Assembly: GCF_900104265.1 (NCBI RefSeq) | Contig: NZ_FNJJ01000004.1 | Coordinates: forward strand, 248,001 to 312,000 | Source of the DNA: Ectopseudomonas guguanensis | GTDB lineage: Bacteria; Pseudomonadota; Gammaproteobacteria; Pseudomonadales; Pseudomonadaceae | Direction: 5' to 3' | DNA length: 64,000 nt | Notes under the pieces: generated by a model | What the model was told of the DNA's origin: nothing | Database searches by the model: none | What the model saw: the letters and a program-made list of their open reading frames with translations, nothing else | Shown here: in pieces, positions 45,137-54,577 of the stretch | Position numbering within the stretch: the first letter of the stretch is position 1 | Layout: every line of letters begins with the position of its first letter | Program-made: the position numbers and the translations under genes

Positions 45137-45775
45137 TTAGCGATTCGGTTGCGGCGTCAGGCGCAGATAGGGTTTGACCGCGCGGTAGCCCTTGGGAAAG
45201 CGCTGGGCGATCTCGGCTTCGTCCTTGAGCGACGGCGCGATCACCACCTCTTCACCGTCCTGCCAGTTGGCCGGCGTGGCGACCTTGTAGTTGTCGGTCA
45301 GCTGCAGCGAGTCGACCACGCGCAGGATCTCGTTGAAATTGCGCCCGGTGCTGGCCGGGTAGGTGATGGTCAGGCGCACCTTCTTGTTCGGGTCGATGAC
45401 GAACAGCGAACGCACGGTCAGGGTGTCATTGGCGTTCGGGTGTATCAGGTCATAGAGGTCGGACACCTTGCGGTCGGCATCGGCGATGATCGGGAAGTTG
45501 ACCGCGGTATTCTGCGTCTCGTTGATGTCGTCGATCCATTTCAGGTGCGAATCCACCGGGTCGACCGACAGGGCGATGGCCTTGACGCCGCGCTTGGCGA
45601 ATTCGTCCTTGAGCTTGGCGGTGAAGCCCAGCTCGGTGGTGCACACCGGCGTGAAGTCGGCCGGATGGGAGAAGAGGATGCCCCAGCTGTCGCCCAGCCA
45701 CTCGTGGAAACGAATGCGGCCTTCGCTGGAATCCTGTTCGAAGTCAGGGGCGATGTCGCCCAGGCGGATGGTCAT
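45137..45775 (-). CDS. lsfA: 1-Cys peroxiredoxin LsfA
   Basis: The 212-residue Prx6-type peroxiredoxin has the peroxidatic Cys 45 in FTPVCTTELG, and this is the only Cys in the protein, which fits the 1-Cys class. A C-terminal dimerisation domain (about 165-212) is complete. LsfA was named as a sulfate-starvation-induced protein in P. putida and reduces peroxides. It sits ahead of ssuE on the same strand, 144 bases away. GGAG precedes the ATG. The divergent GNAT gene shares its AT-rich promoter region. Confidence 0.94.
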   Translation of the reverse strand: MTIRLGDIAPDFEQDSSEGRIRFHEWLGDSWGILFSHPADFTPVCTTELGFTAKLKDEFAKRGVKAIALSVDPVDSHLKWIDDINETQNTAVNFPIIADADRKVSDLYDLIHPNANDTLTVRSLFVIDPNKKVRLTITYPASTGRNFNEILRVVDSLQLTDNYKVATPANWQDGEEVVIAPSLKDEAEIAQRFPKGYRAVKPYLRLTPQPNR

Positions 45776-45890
45776 GGCAGTGCTCCTTGGCAGTGGCTTG
45801 CGTGGTGCTCACTATGCTCAGGAACGAAACGAAACAAAAAGAATAAATAATGATTTATTTATAACCAAAACATCATTCAAGGATGACGGC
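45776..45890. promoter_or_regulatory. Divergent promoter region lsfA / GNAT with sulfur-gene motif
   Basis: The 115-base gap is AT-rich from 45834 to 45880 and carries TTTATAACCAA at 45858-45868, identical to the motif before sbp. AAAAAGAATA (45837-45846) resembles AAAAAGAATT near 62.23 kb in the divergent region of the second sulfonate locus. I infer control by the sulfur-starvation regulator CysB. Confidence 0.5.
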
Positions 45891-46340
45891 ATGATCAGCC
45901 TGCACAGGATTCCCGGCGAGCAAGCGCCACTGGCGCTGTTGCTCGAAGCCGATCCCAGCACCGACGCCATTGCCCGCTATCTGGCGGACGGTCATTGCGT
46001 GGTCGCGCGCCTGGACGACGCGGTCGTCGGCGTCTACGTGATCAAGACCCTGAGCGCCGCTACCTGGGAACTGATGAACATCGCCGTGGCGCCCGAACGC
46101 CAGGGTCGGGGTATCGGCGCCCTGCTGCTGCACCACGCCATCGACCAGGCCCGGCAACTGGGTGCCAAGCGTCTGGAACTGGGCACCGGCAGCTTCGGCC
46201 ACCAGCTGACCTTTTACCAGCGCGCCGGCTTTCGCGTGGTAGCAGTCGAGCCGGATTACTTCCTGCAGCACTACCCCGAGCCATTGTTCGAGAATGGCCT
46301 GCAGCATCGGGATCGTCTGCGCCTGGTGCTGGAGCTTTAG
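45891..46340 (+). CDS. GNAT-family N-acetyltransferase
   Basis: The 149-residue acetyltransferase has the acetyl-CoA loop VAPERQGRGIGALLLHHAI and the preceding strand ELMNIAV, followed by FYQRAGFRV. The substrate is unknown. AAGGATGACGGC precedes the ATG at 45891, which is preferred over an upstream open frame that overlaps lsfA antisense. The shared promoter region with lsfA suggests induction by sulfur starvation. It ends tail to tail with kdpE, sharing four bases. Confidence 0.88.
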   Translation: MISLHRIPGEQAPLALLLEADPSTDAIARYLADGHCVVARLDDAVVGVYVIKTLSAATWELMNIAVAPERQGRGIGALLLHHAIDQARQLGAKRLELGTGSFGHQLTFYQRAGFRVVAVEPDYFLQHYPEPLFENGLQHRDRLRLVLEL

Positions 46341-47029
46341 GCAGGTTCACGCAGGCGATACCCGACCCCCGCCTCGGTGATCAGGTAGCGTGGCGCGGCC
46401 GGGTCGTCGCCGAGTTTCTGCCGCAGGTGGCCGACCACCACGCGCAGGTAATGGCTGTCGCCGACATGGCTGGGGCCCCAGATATCACGCAGCAACTGTT
46501 GCTGGGTCACCACCCGCCCGAGGTGCTGGGCGAGCAGCGCCAGCACCGCGTATTCCTTGGGCGTCAGGGCGATCTCGGTGCCGTCGAGGCTGACCCGGCG
46601 ATAGGCCAGGTCGATATTCAGCGCACCACAGGCGATGCTCGCCGGCAGCGCTTCGCGGCCCTGGCCCTGGCGCAGCAGCACGCGCACCCGGGCGAGGAAT
46701 TCCTGAATGCCGAAGGGTTTGGTCACGTAGTCGTTGGCGCCGCCGTCCAGCGCCAGCACCTTCTCGCCCTCGCTGGCACGCACCGAGAGCACCAGCACCG
46801 GCACCTGGCTCCATTCGCGCAGGCCACGCAGCACCTGCTGGCCATCGAGATCGGGCAGGCCGAGGTCGAGCACGACGAGATCGGGGCTATGCAGCGCCGC
46901 CTGGGCCAGGCCGTCTTCGCCGTTGGCCGCCTCCAGCACCCGATAGCCCTGGGCGCTGAGGGCGATGCGCAGGAACTTGCGAATCTGCGCTTCGTCGTCG
47001 ATCAGCAGAATGCTCGGCCCCTGGCTCAT
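46337..47029 (-). CDS. kdpE: Potassium-response regulator KdpE
   Basis: The 230-residue OmpR-type regulator has a receiver with the DDE acidic pocket, phospho-acceptor Asp in VVLDLGLPDLDG and Lys in VTKPFG. A winged-helix DNA-binding domain with LTPKEYAVLALLAQHLG and RVVVGHLRQKLGDD follows. It activates kdpFABC when KdpD signals low potassium or osmotic stress. It starts one base inside the kdpD stop (TGATG), so the two are coupled. It is the last gene of kdpFABCDE. Confidence 0.96.
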   Translation of the reverse strand: MSQGPSILLIDDEAQIRKFLRIALSAQGYRVLEAANGEDGLAQAALHSPDLVVLDLGLPDLDGQQVLRGLREWSQVPVLVLSVRASEGEKVLALDGGANDYVTKPFGIQEFLARVRVLLRQGQGREALPASIACGALNIDLAYRRVSLDGTEIALTPKEYAVLALLAQHLGRVVTQQQLLRDIWGPSHVGDSHYLRVVVGHLRQKLGDDPAAPRYLITEAGVGYRLREPA

Positions 47030-49677
47030 CAGTCGTCCTCGGCTTGTGGCTGCGCGGTCAGCGGCAGGTGCAGGGTCAGGCTGGCGCCACGGCCATCGAG
47101 GCCATCGCCGACCGTGACGCGACCGCCGTGGGCACCGACCATGCCCTGGCAGATGGCCAGGCCCAGGCCGGTGCCCTGGCCGCCGCGATCGCCCCGCGCT
47201 GCGGTGTAGAACATGTCGAAGATCTTCGCCCGTTCCGCCTCGGGAATGCCAGGGCCCTGGTCGGCGACCACGAAGCGCAGCTCCTGCTCATCGTATTCCA
47301 GCGCCACGCGCAGGCGCCCGCCGGGCGGCGAGAAGCGCGCGGCGTTCTCCAGCACGTTGATCAGCGCCTGCTCGATCAGCGCCGCATGCACATGCAGCAA
47401 TGGCGGCTGTGGCGGCAGCAGGCATTCGACCTGCAACGGCGCGAGCACCGCGCGCAGGCGCTGCAGGGCGCTGGCGACGATATCGCTCGGCGCCACCCAG
47501 TCGCGCGCCAGCTTGAGCCCGCCATGGCCGAGGCGGGTCATGTCGAGCAGGTTCTGGATATAGCGGTCGAGGCGCTCGGCCTCGTCGCGGGTGCCTTCCA
47601 GCAATTCACGGCGATCCGCCTCGGGGATCGCCTCGCCCAGCGCCAGCAGGCTGTCGATGGAGCCGCGCATGGCCGTCAGCGGCGTGCGCAGGTCGTGCGA
47701 CACCGAAGCCAGCAGCGCGCTGCGCAGCTCCTCGGTCTGCCCGTGCAGGCGCGCCGCCTCCAGCTCCTCGGCCAGTTGCGCGCGAGCCAGGGCCTGTGCC
47801 AGCGGTTGGCCAAGGGCAGCGATCAGACGCCGCCGTTCATCGGCCAGCGGCGTGCCCTGCGCGCTCTGCAGACCGATCAGCAGCAGCGGCCCCTCCTCCC
47901 CGCACAGCGGCCACCACCACCAGCGGCTGCTGGGCAGGGTATCGGTACCCAGGCCCGCCGCCTGCTCGTGCTGCCAGGCCCAATCGGCAGCGACTCGCTC
48001 GGTATCGGCCAGCTCGACGCGCTGGCCACCCTCGTGGCACCACTGCCCGTCCGCACTGCGCGACAGCAGCGTCAGCTGCACGTCCGGCCAGCCACCCAGT
48101 TGCTGCTCGGCCACCGCCAGCACGGCCTGGCGATCGGCGGCGACGGTGAGCTTGCGCGACAGCTCCAGCAGCGCCGTGGTTTCGCCCTGCGCCTGGCGCA
48201 ACGCCTGCACCTGGCGCCGCTGGCGGCTGGCCAGGTTGCCGGTCAACCCGGCCATGAGCAGGAAGAACAGCAGGGTCAGCACATCTTCCTGACGCTGGAT
48301 GCGCATGGTCAGGGTCGGGGGGATGAACAGGAAGTTGTAGGCCAGGAACGACAGCCCCGCGCAGGCCAGCGCCGGGCCCAGGCTGCTGCGCACCGCCACC
48401 AGCAGCACGGCGGCGAGGAACGCCAGGGAGATGTTGGGCAGCTCCAGCACCCGCGCCAGGCCGAGGGAAATCAGCGTGGCGCAGGCGGCAGCCAGCGCGG
48501 CCAGCAGGTAGTCGCGCCAGCGCGGCGCGATGCGCACACGCCGACCAGCCGGAGGCTGGGCCCCGGCCGCATCCAGCACGCTCACCTCCAGCCCGGCACC
48601 GGCAGCCAGCAGGCGCTCGCCCAGGCCACGGCCGAACCAGCGCCGACGCAGGCGTCGTGTGCTGCTGCCGACCAGGATCAGGCTGGCGCGGCGTTCGCGG
48701 GCGTGGTCGAGCAGCGTGCGCGCCACCGAGTCGCCGTGCAGCGTCACCACCTCGCCACCAAGGCGCTCGGCCAGGCGCAGCGCCGCTTGCAGACGCCCGC
48801 GCTGCTGCTCGTCCATGGCCCGGCGGCCGTTCACATGCACCACCGACCAGGGCAGATGGCGGCGCTCGGCGACCCGGCAGGCGTGGCGCACCAGACGCTC
48901 GGCCTCGCCATCGCCGTCCACCCCCACCAGCAGGCGCCCGAGCACGCTGGGCGCGGCCTGGCCGAGCTGACGGTAGCGCTGGTCGAGGTCGGCATCGACC
49001 CGCGCGGCGGCGGTCTGCATGGCCAGCTCGCGCAGCGCCGTGAGGTTGGTCGGTGAGAAGAAGGCGTCGATGGCCGCCCGCGCCTGCTCGGGCATGTACA
49101 CCTTGCCGTCGCGCAGGCGCTCGAGCAGCTCGCGCGGCGGCAGGTCGACCAGCTGAATCTCGTCGGCTTCCTGCAGCACCCAGTCCGGCACCGTCTCGCG
49201 CACCTGCACGCCGGTGATATCGCGGACGCGGTCGTTAAGGCTTTCCAGGTGCTGGACGTTGACCGTGGTGTAGACGTCGATGCCGGCGGCGAGCAGTTCC
49301 TGCACGTCCTGCCAGCGCTTGGCGTGACGGCTGCCGGGTGCGTTGCTGTGCGCCAGCTCGTCCACCAGCGCCAGCTTGGGCGGGTCGGCCAGCAGGCCGT
49401 CGAGATCCATCTCGCTCAGCTCCAGGCCGCGATAGGGCAGGCGCAGCGGCGGCTGTTGCGGCAGGCCCAGCAGCAGCGCCTCGGTTTCGCTGCGGCCGTG
49501 GCTTTCCACCACCCCGGCGCGCAACGCCACGCCCTGGCGCAGTTGCGCATGGGCGGCCTGGAGCATGGCGTAGGTCTTGCCCACGCCCGGCGCCGCGCCG
49601 AGAAACACCTTGAGCCGGCCACGGCCTTCGCGGGGCAGGTCGGCGAGCAGCGCTTCGGCGCGCAGGCTGTCGTTCAT
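47029..49677 (-). CDS. kdpD: Potassium/turgor sensor kinase KdpD
   Basis: The 882-residue kinase has an N-terminal KdpD domain with Walker A GAAPGVGKTYAML, a universal-stress-like domain (about 250-370) and four clustered membrane helices (about 395-495, DUF4118). A GAF-like region (about 510-640) precedes HisKA with SVSHDLRTPLTAMRGS (His about 661) and HATPase with DQGPGIPEAER and GTGLGLAICQGMV. Length and order are those of canonical KdpD. It lies 10 bases after kdpC and overlaps kdpE by one base. Confidence 0.96.
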   Translation of the reverse strand: MNDSLRAEALLADLPREGRGRLKVFLGAAPGVGKTYAMLQAAHAQLRQGVALRAGVVESHGRSETEALLLGLPQQPPLRLPYRGLELSEMDLDGLLADPPKLALVDELAHSNAPGSRHAKRWQDVQELLAAGIDVYTTVNVQHLESLNDRVRDITGVQVRETVPDWVLQEADEIQLVDLPPRELLERLRDGKVYMPEQARAAIDAFFSPTNLTALRELAMQTAAARVDADLDQRYRQLGQAAPSVLGRLLVGVDGDGEAERLVRHACRVAERRHLPWSVVHVNGRRAMDEQQRGRLQAALRLAERLGGEVVTLHGDSVARTLLDHARERRASLILVGSSTRRLRRRWFGRGLGERLLAAGAGLEVSVLDAAGAQPPAGRRVRIAPRWRDYLLAALAAACATLISLGLARVLELPNISLAFLAAVLLVAVRSSLGPALACAGLSFLAYNFLFIPPTLTMRIQRQEDVLTLLFFLLMAGLTGNLASRQRRQVQALRQAQGETTALLELSRKLTVAADRQAVLAVAEQQLGGWPDVQLTLLSRSADGQWCHEGGQRVELADTERVAADWAWQHEQAAGLGTDTLPSSRWWWWPLCGEEGPLLLIGLQSAQGTPLADERRRLIAALGQPLAQALARAQLAEELEAARLHGQTEELRSALLASVSHDLRTPLTAMRGSIDSLLALGEAIPEADRRELLEGTRDEAERLDRYIQNLLDMTRLGHGGLKLARDWVAPSDIVASALQRLRAVLAPLQVECLLPPQPPLLHVHAALIEQALINVLENAARFSPPGGRLRVALEYDEQELRFVVADQGPGIPEAERAKIFDMFYTAARGDRGGQGTGLGLAICQGMVGAHGGRVTVGDGLDGRGASLTLHLPLTAQPQAEDD

Positions 49678-49687
49678 CGAGCACTCG

Positions 49688-50245
49688 TCACTGGGAGGAA
49701 GTGGAGGGATTGTCGATCAGCGCCAGGTTCAGAGCCAGTACATTGACCACCGCCGGGCCGAACAGCGGGCGCTCGGTGTGCGCTTCGATCAGGCGCAGCA
49801 GCTCGGCCTCGGCCAGGCCACGGGCCTGGGCGATACGCGGCACCTGCCAGGCCGCCGCCTCGGGCGACAGGTGCGGGTCGAGGCCGCTGCCCGAGGTGGT
49901 CGCCAGTTGCATCGGCAGCGGCGCCTGGCCGCTCAGGCCGGTGCTGGCCTGCTCGATGCGCTCGCGCAGCTGCGGATTGCTCGGCGCGAGGTTGCTGGCG
50001 GCGCTGGCCACAGTGGCGTAGTCGCCGGCCGAGGGGCGCGGCTGGAACCACTGATCGCCGTCGAAGGCCTGGGCGATCAGGCGGCTACCGCGTACCTGGC
50101 CGGCATCGTCACGCACCAGGCTGCCGGCGGCCTGATCGGGGAAGGCCACCTGGGCCACGCCGGTGACGCTCAAGGGATAGGCGACCCCGACCAACAGGGT
50201 CATGAAAGCCAAGGTGGCGATGGCGGGGCGAATATGGTTGAGCAT
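49688..50245 (-). CDS. kdpC: Potassium-transporting ATPase subunit C
   Basis: The 185-residue protein has one N-terminal membrane helix (about 8-30) and a periplasmic domain with [42 protein letters not shown] and [15 protein letters not shown], all typical of KdpC. It helps assemble and stabilise the KdpFABC P-type potassium pump. The gap to kdpB (192 bases) is unusually long for a kdp operon and is filled with palindromic repeats. Confidence 0.95.
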   Translation of the reverse strand: MLNHIRPAIATLAFMTLLVGVAYPLSVTGVAQVAFPDQAAGSLVRDDAGQVRGSRLIAQAFDGDQWFQPRPSAGDYATVASAASNLAPSNPQLRERIEQASTGLSGQAPLPMQLATTSGSGLDPHLSPEAAAWQVPRIAQARGLAEAELLRLIEAHTERPLFGPAVVNVLALNLALIDNPSTSSQ

Positions 50246-50437
50246 GATGAGTCTCCTGATTCAGATTGCCCCGGATTGCATCCGGGCTACGTCGCTTGTC
50301 TCCCCTCTCCCGCTTGCGGGAGAGGGGCCGGGGGAGAGGGTCTATCCGGTAATACCGAGTGGCCTGCCCCACCCTCTCCCCAGCCCTCTCCCATGAACGG
50401 GAGAGGGAGCAGACCGCGTGTGAACGAAACAACGCGG
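50246..50437. repeat. Repeat cluster between kdpB and kdpC
   Basis: It contains CCCCGGATTGCATCCGGGCT (50269-50290, GTAGCCCGGAT family) and CCCCTCTCCCGC-TT-GCGGGAGAGGGG, a 12-base perfect stem at 50302-50327. A further palindrome is CCCTCTCCC-ATGAAC-GGGAGAGGG (50384-50407). The same two families fill the ssuD-ssuC gap. No gene is present. Confidence 0.9.
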
Positions 50438-52498
50438 TTACACCCAGCCCAACCCCACCAGCAGCAGGTCGAGCAGCTTGATGCCGATGAAGGGCGCAAC
50501 CAGCCCGCCGAGGCCGTAGATCAGCAGGTTGCGCCGCAGCAACTGACCGGCGTCCAGCGCCTGGATGCGCACGCCACGCAGCGCCAGCGGGATCAGCGCG
50601 ACGATGATCAGGGCGTTGAAGACGATGGCCGAGAGGATCGCGCTCTGCGGGCTGTGCAGCTGCATCAGGTTGAGCGCGCCAAGCTGCGGGTAGATGCCGG
50701 CGAACAGCGCCGGGAGGATGGCGAAGTACTTGGCCACGTCGTTGGCCACCGAAAAGGTGGTCAGCGCGCCGCGCGTCACCAGCAGCTCCTTGCCCACCTG
50801 CACCACGTCGATCAGCTTGGTCGGGTCGCTGTCCAGATCCACCAGGTTGGCGGCCTCGCGCGCGGCCTGGGTGCCGTCGTTCATGGCCAGCCCGACGTCG
50901 GCCTGGGCCAGCGCCGGGGCGTCGTTGGCGCCGTCGCCGCACATGGCCACCAGCTTGCCTTCGGCCTGCTCGGCGCGGATACGCGACAGTTTCTTCTCCG
51001 GCGTGGCCTCGGCGATCACATCGTCGACACCGGCCTCGGCAGCGATGGCGGCGGCGGTCAGCGGGTTGTCGCCGGTCACCATCACGGTGCGGATGCCCAT
51101 GGCGCGCAGCTCGGCGAAGCGCTCGCGGATGCCCGGCTTGACCACGTCCTTGAGGTGGATGGCGCCGAGCAGGCGCCCAGCCCCGGCCACCAGCAGCGGT
51201 GTACCACCACTCTGGGCGATCTTCTCCACCTCGCGCGCCAGCGGCGCCGGCAGTTCGTCACGGCCCAGACCGAGGTAGGCCAGCACGGCGTCCACCGCAC
51301 CCTTGCGATAAGCCACGCCACCCACGTCAGCACCGGACAGGCGCGTCTCGGCGCTGAAGGCGATCAGGGTCATGCCGCTGCGCTCGGGCACCGCCATCGG
51401 GTGCAGCGCCGCCAGGTATTCGACAATGGACTTGCCCTCCGGCGTGTCGTCGCCCTGCGAGGCCAGCAACGCCGCCTCGGCCAGTTCCAGCGTGGACACA
51501 CCTGGCGCCTTGACCATGGCGCTGCAACGGCGGTTGCCGAAGGTGATGGTGCCGGTCTTGTCCAGCAGCAGGGTGTGCACGTCGCCGGCGGCCTCCACGG
51601 CGCGGCCGGACTTGGCAATGACGTTGAGGCGCACCAGGCGATCCATGCCGGCGATGCCAATGGCCGAGAGCAGGCCGCCGATGGTGGTCGGGATCAGCGT
51701 CACCAGCAGCGCCGCCAGGTATATCAGCGGCAGGTCGCCGTCGGCGAAACGGGCGAACGGCTGCAGCGTGGCCACCACCAGCAGGAAGATCAGGGTCAGG
51801 CCGATCAGCAGGATATCCAGCGCCACCTCGTTGGGCGTCTTCTGCCGGCGTGCGCCTTCGACCAAAGCGATCATGCGGTCGAGGGTAGACTCGCCGGGGT
51901 TGGCGCTGATCTTCACCAGCAGCCAGTCCGACACCAGCCGGGTGTTACCCGTGACCGCCGAGCGGTCGCCACCGGATTCGCGGATCACCGGCGCGGATTC
52001 GCCGGTAATCGCCGCTTCGTTGACTGCCGCGACACCTTCGATCACCTCGCCGTCGCCGGGGATCAGCTCACCGGCCTCGACTCGCACCACGTCGCCCTTG
52101 CGCAGACTGCTTGCCGGCACGGACTGGAACTGCGCACCGACCTGCTTGCGCGCCATCAGGCCCTGGCTGCCGGACTTGAGGCTGTCGGCGCGGGCCTTGC
52201 CACGGCCCTCGGCCAGGGCCTCGGCGAAGTTGGCGAAGAGCACGGTGAACCACAGCCACAGGGCGATCTGCACGCCCAGGGCAGTGCTTACTGCTGGGTT
52301 GGGGACGAAGCACAGCACGCTGGTGACCAGCGCCGTCAGCTCCACCACCAGCATCACTGGCGAGCGCAGCAGCTGGCGGGGGTCGAGCTTGACGAAGGCC
52401 TGCTTGAGGGCCGGGCGCCACAGCGCAGCGATGCCGGTCTGCGGCTGGCTGCTGGACGATTGGGCGCTGCGTTGCGCCGTTACGGGGGCATTCATCAC
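50438..52498 (-). CDS. kdpB: Potassium-transporting ATPase subunit B
   Basis: The 686-residue P-type ATPase has the phosphorylation motif DKTGTIT (Asp about 307), the actuator motif TGESAPV, and [18 protein letters not shown] and [11 protein letters not shown] in the hinge and phosphorylation domain. It hydrolyses ATP to drive potassium import by KdpA. All catalytic residues are present and the length is normal. It follows kdpA by 10 bases. Confidence 0.97.
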   Translation of the reverse strand: MMNAPVTAQRSAQSSSSQPQTGIAALWRPALKQAFVKLDPRQLLRSPVMLVVELTALVTSVLCFVPNPAVSTALGVQIALWLWFTVLFANFAEALAEGRGKARADSLKSGSQGLMARKQVGAQFQSVPASSLRKGDVVRVEAGELIPGDGEVIEGVAAVNEAAITGESAPVIRESGGDRSAVTGNTRLVSDWLLVKISANPGESTLDRMIALVEGARRQKTPNEVALDILLIGLTLIFLLVVATLQPFARFADGDLPLIYLAALLVTLIPTTIGGLLSAIGIAGMDRLVRLNVIAKSGRAVEAAGDVHTLLLDKTGTITFGNRRCSAMVKAPGVSTLELAEAALLASQGDDTPEGKSIVEYLAALHPMAVPERSGMTLIAFSAETRLSGADVGGVAYRKGAVDAVLAYLGLGRDELPAPLAREVEKIAQSGGTPLLVAGAGRLLGAIHLKDVVKPGIRERFAELRAMGIRTVMVTGDNPLTAAAIAAEAGVDDVIAEATPEKKLSRIRAEQAEGKLVAMCGDGANDAPALAQADVGLAMNDGTQAAREAANLVDLDSDPTKLIDVVQVGKELLVTRGALTTFSVANDVAKYFAILPALFAGIYPQLGALNLMQLHSPQSAILSAIVFNALIIVALIPLALRGVRIQALDAGQLLRRNLLIYGLGGLVAPFIGIKLLDLLLVGLGWV

Positions 52499-52508
52499 GG
52501 TTTCTCCT

Positions 52509-54197
52509 TCAGAACGCCAGGTGTTCGGCCAGCGGGCCCAGGGCCAGCGCCGGCATGAAGGTCAGGCCACCCACCAGGAGGATGGTCAGGGTCAGCAGCA
52601 CGACGAACAGCGGCCCATGGGTGGGGAAGCTGTTCTGCCCCTGCGGCGCGGCGCGCTTGGCCGCCAGGCTGCCGGCAATCGCCAGCACCGGCAGGATGTA
52701 GCCGAAGCGCCCGAGCAGCATGGCCAGGCCGAGCATCAGATCGTGGTAGGGGGTATCGGCGCCGAAGCCGGCGAAGGCCGAGCCGTTGTTGCCGGTGGCC
52801 GAACCGTAGGCATACAGCGCCTGGCTGAAGCCATGCGGGCCGGGGTTGCCGATGGACGCCGCCGGGCCGGCGAAACTCACCGCCAGGGCGCCGAACACCA
52901 GCACGCCGAGCGGCATCACCAGCAGCGTGGCGACCATCAGGCGCACCTCGCGCGCCTCCAGCTTCTTGCCCAGGTAGGCCGGGGTGCGGCCGATCATCAG
53001 GCCGGCGAGGAATACCGCGATCAGCACGAACAGCAGCATGCCGTAGAGGCCGGCGCCGACGCCGCCGAAGACGATCTCGCCGAGCAGCATGTTGACCAGC
53101 GGCACCAGGCCGCCGAGGGCGCTGAAGCTGTCGTGCATGGCGTTCACCGAGCCGTTGGACGCCGCCGTGGTGGTGGTCGCCCAAAGCGCCGAAGCGAAGC
53201 TGCCGAAGCGCGCCTCCTTGCCCTCCAGCGAACCGACCTGCTCGATGGGCAGCCCGGCCAGCGCCGGGTTCGGCTGCAGCTCCGCCCAGGCGCACACGCC
53301 CAGGCCGATGACGAACAACAGCAGCATGCTGGCCAGGATCGCCCGGCTCTGGCGCAGGTCACGCACGTAGTGGCCGAAGGTGAACACCAGCGCCGCCGGG
53401 ATCAGCAGGATCGACGCCAGCTCCAGCAGGTTGCTCAGCGCCGTGGGGTTCTCGAACGGATGCGCCGAGTTGACGCCGAAAAAGCCGCCGCCGTTGGTGC
53501 CCAGTTGCTTGATGGCGATCTGGCTGGCCGCCGGCCCCATCGGCAGGCTCTGCTCGCTGCCCTGCAGGGTGGTGGCCGACACGTAATCGCTGAAATTCTG
53601 CGGCACGCCCTGCCACACCAGCAGTACGGCCAGCACCAGGCACAGCGGCAACAGGCCGTAGAGCACGGCGCGGATGATATCGACCCAGAAGTTGCCCAGG
53701 CGGTCGCTGGACTGCCGCGCCAGGCCCCGGCACAGCACCACCAGCACCGCCAGGCCCACCGCCGGGCTGACGAAGTTCTGCACGCCAAGGCCGATCATCT
53801 GGCTGAAGTAGCTGAGCTGCGCCTCGCCGCTGTAGGCCTGCCAGTTGGTGTTGGTGACGAAGCTCACCGCCGTATTGAACGCCAGCGGCAAGCTCATCCC
53901 CGCCACCTGCTGCGGGTTGAGCGGCAAGGCGCCCTGCAGCAGCAGAATGCTCATCAGCGCCAGCAGGCAGACCAGGGTGAAGGCCAGCAGCGCCAGGGCG
54001 TAGCCGCGCCAGCTTTGCTCCTGCTCCGGGTCGACGCCGGCCACGCGGTAGCACAGCCGCTCCAGCGGCTGCAGCACAGGGCTGAGCCAGGTGCGCTGGC
54101 CCTCCATCACGCGATAGAAGTAGCGCCCGAGAAAGGGTGCCGGTGCCAGCACCAGCAGGGAAAAGGCCGCCAGCAGCAGCCAGTCGTAGTCGTGCAT
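52509..54197 (-). CDS. kdpA: Potassium-transporting ATPase subunit A
   Basis: The 562-residue channel-like subunit has about ten hydrophobic segments. [56 protein letters not shown] and [12 protein letters not shown] are the four selectivity-filter-type regions of KdpA. The ATG at 54197 is chosen because GAGGAGGCGGCC precedes it and matches the normal N-terminus. It starts 10 bases after kdpF. Confidence 0.96.
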   Translation of the reverse strand: MHDYDWLLLAAFSLLVLAPAPFLGRYFYRVMEGQRTWLSPVLQPLERLCYRVAGVDPEQEQSWRGYALALLAFTLVCLLALMSILLLQGALPLNPQQVAGMSLPLAFNTAVSFVTNTNWQAYSGEAQLSYFSQMIGLGVQNFVSPAVGLAVLVVLCRGLARQSSDRLGNFWVDIIRAVLYGLLPLCLVLAVLLVWQGVPQNFSDYVSATTLQGSEQSLPMGPAASQIAIKQLGTNGGGFFGVNSAHPFENPTALSNLLELASILLIPAALVFTFGHYVRDLRQSRAILASMLLLFVIGLGVCAWAELQPNPALAGLPIEQVGSLEGKEARFGSFASALWATTTTAASNGSVNAMHDSFSALGGLVPLVNMLLGEIVFGGVGAGLYGMLLFVLIAVFLAGLMIGRTPAYLGKKLEAREVRLMVATLLVMPLGVLVFGALAVSFAGPAASIGNPGPHGFSQALYAYGSATGNNGSAFAGFGADTPYHDLMLGLAMLLGRFGYILPVLAIAGSLAAKRAAPQGQNSFPTHGPLFVVLLTLTILLVGGLTFMPALALGPLAEHLAF

Positions 54198-54207
54198 GGC
54201 CGCCTCC

Positions 54208-54297
54208 TCAACCACGCCCGGCGGTCAGCAGGGCCGACAGCAGGTAGGCGAAGAGGCCGACCACCAGGATCAGCGACACACCATCGATTGCGTTCAT
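54208..54297 (-). CDS. kdpF: Potassium-transporting ATPase small subunit F
   Basis: This 29-residue gene reads [16 protein letters not shown], then [13 protein letters not shown], a single membrane helix as expected for KdpF, the stabilising peptide of KdpFABC. GGAG lies before the ATG at 54297. It is the first gene of the operon, with kdpA starting 10 bases later. It is too short to be found by ordinary length cut-offs. Confidence 0.9.
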   Translation of the reverse strand: MNAIDGVSLILVVGLFAYLLSALLTAGRG

Positions 54298-54351
54298 CAC
54301 AAAGCTCCACGATGCGGGGAATCCGCTCGCGAGCATTGTCGAAAGGCTGGC

Positions 54352-54402
54352 CGTAAAGATTCGATTGGCGCCCCAGTGCCGGGGCGTAAAGAAATCGTAT
54401 TG
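54352..54402 (-). promoter_or_regulatory. Candidate KdpE operator: two direct repeats upstream of kdpF
   Basis: On the minus strand CAATACGATTTCTTTACG (54402-54385) is followed, 34 bases further, by CCAATCGAATCTTTACG (54368-54352). The CTTTACGCCCC core of the first resembles, from memory, the T-tract-plus-CCCC KdpE site of E. coli kdp. The repeats lie about 55-105 bases before the kdpF start, a fitting place for a KdpE site. The assignment rests on position and resemblance. Confidence 0.5.
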
Positions 54403-54420
54403 ATGAGGCGGGACGAGTCT

Positions 54421-54560
54421 GTGGGAGGCGCTTCAGCGGCGACTTATCGAGGCGTCGCGGCTATCGCGGCTGCAAGGAGGCAGTTCGTAGGGTGGGTTAG
54501 CGGCGCAGCACACCGCTACCACAGCCGCGTACCCACTCCACGCGCCGCGTAACCCACCAA
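54421..54560. repeat. Palindromic repeats between kdpF and chrA
   Basis: GTGGGAGGCGCTTCAGCGGC (from 54421) belongs to the GTAGGAG family. GTAGGGTGGGTTAGCGGCGC (from 54488), with its inverse GCGCCGCGTAACCCACC ending near 54560, is a GTAGGGTG-type unit. No gene lies in 54298-54577. Confidence 0.75.
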
Positions 54561-54577
54561 GCGATGCCAAGCCCCCA

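Noticed and set aside
47044-52558. Very long plus-strand frames opposite kdpD and kdpB (670 and 993 residues)
   Set aside because: Shadow frames of kdpD and kdpBC; the sense proteins are canonical and the antisense ones have no recognisable domain.
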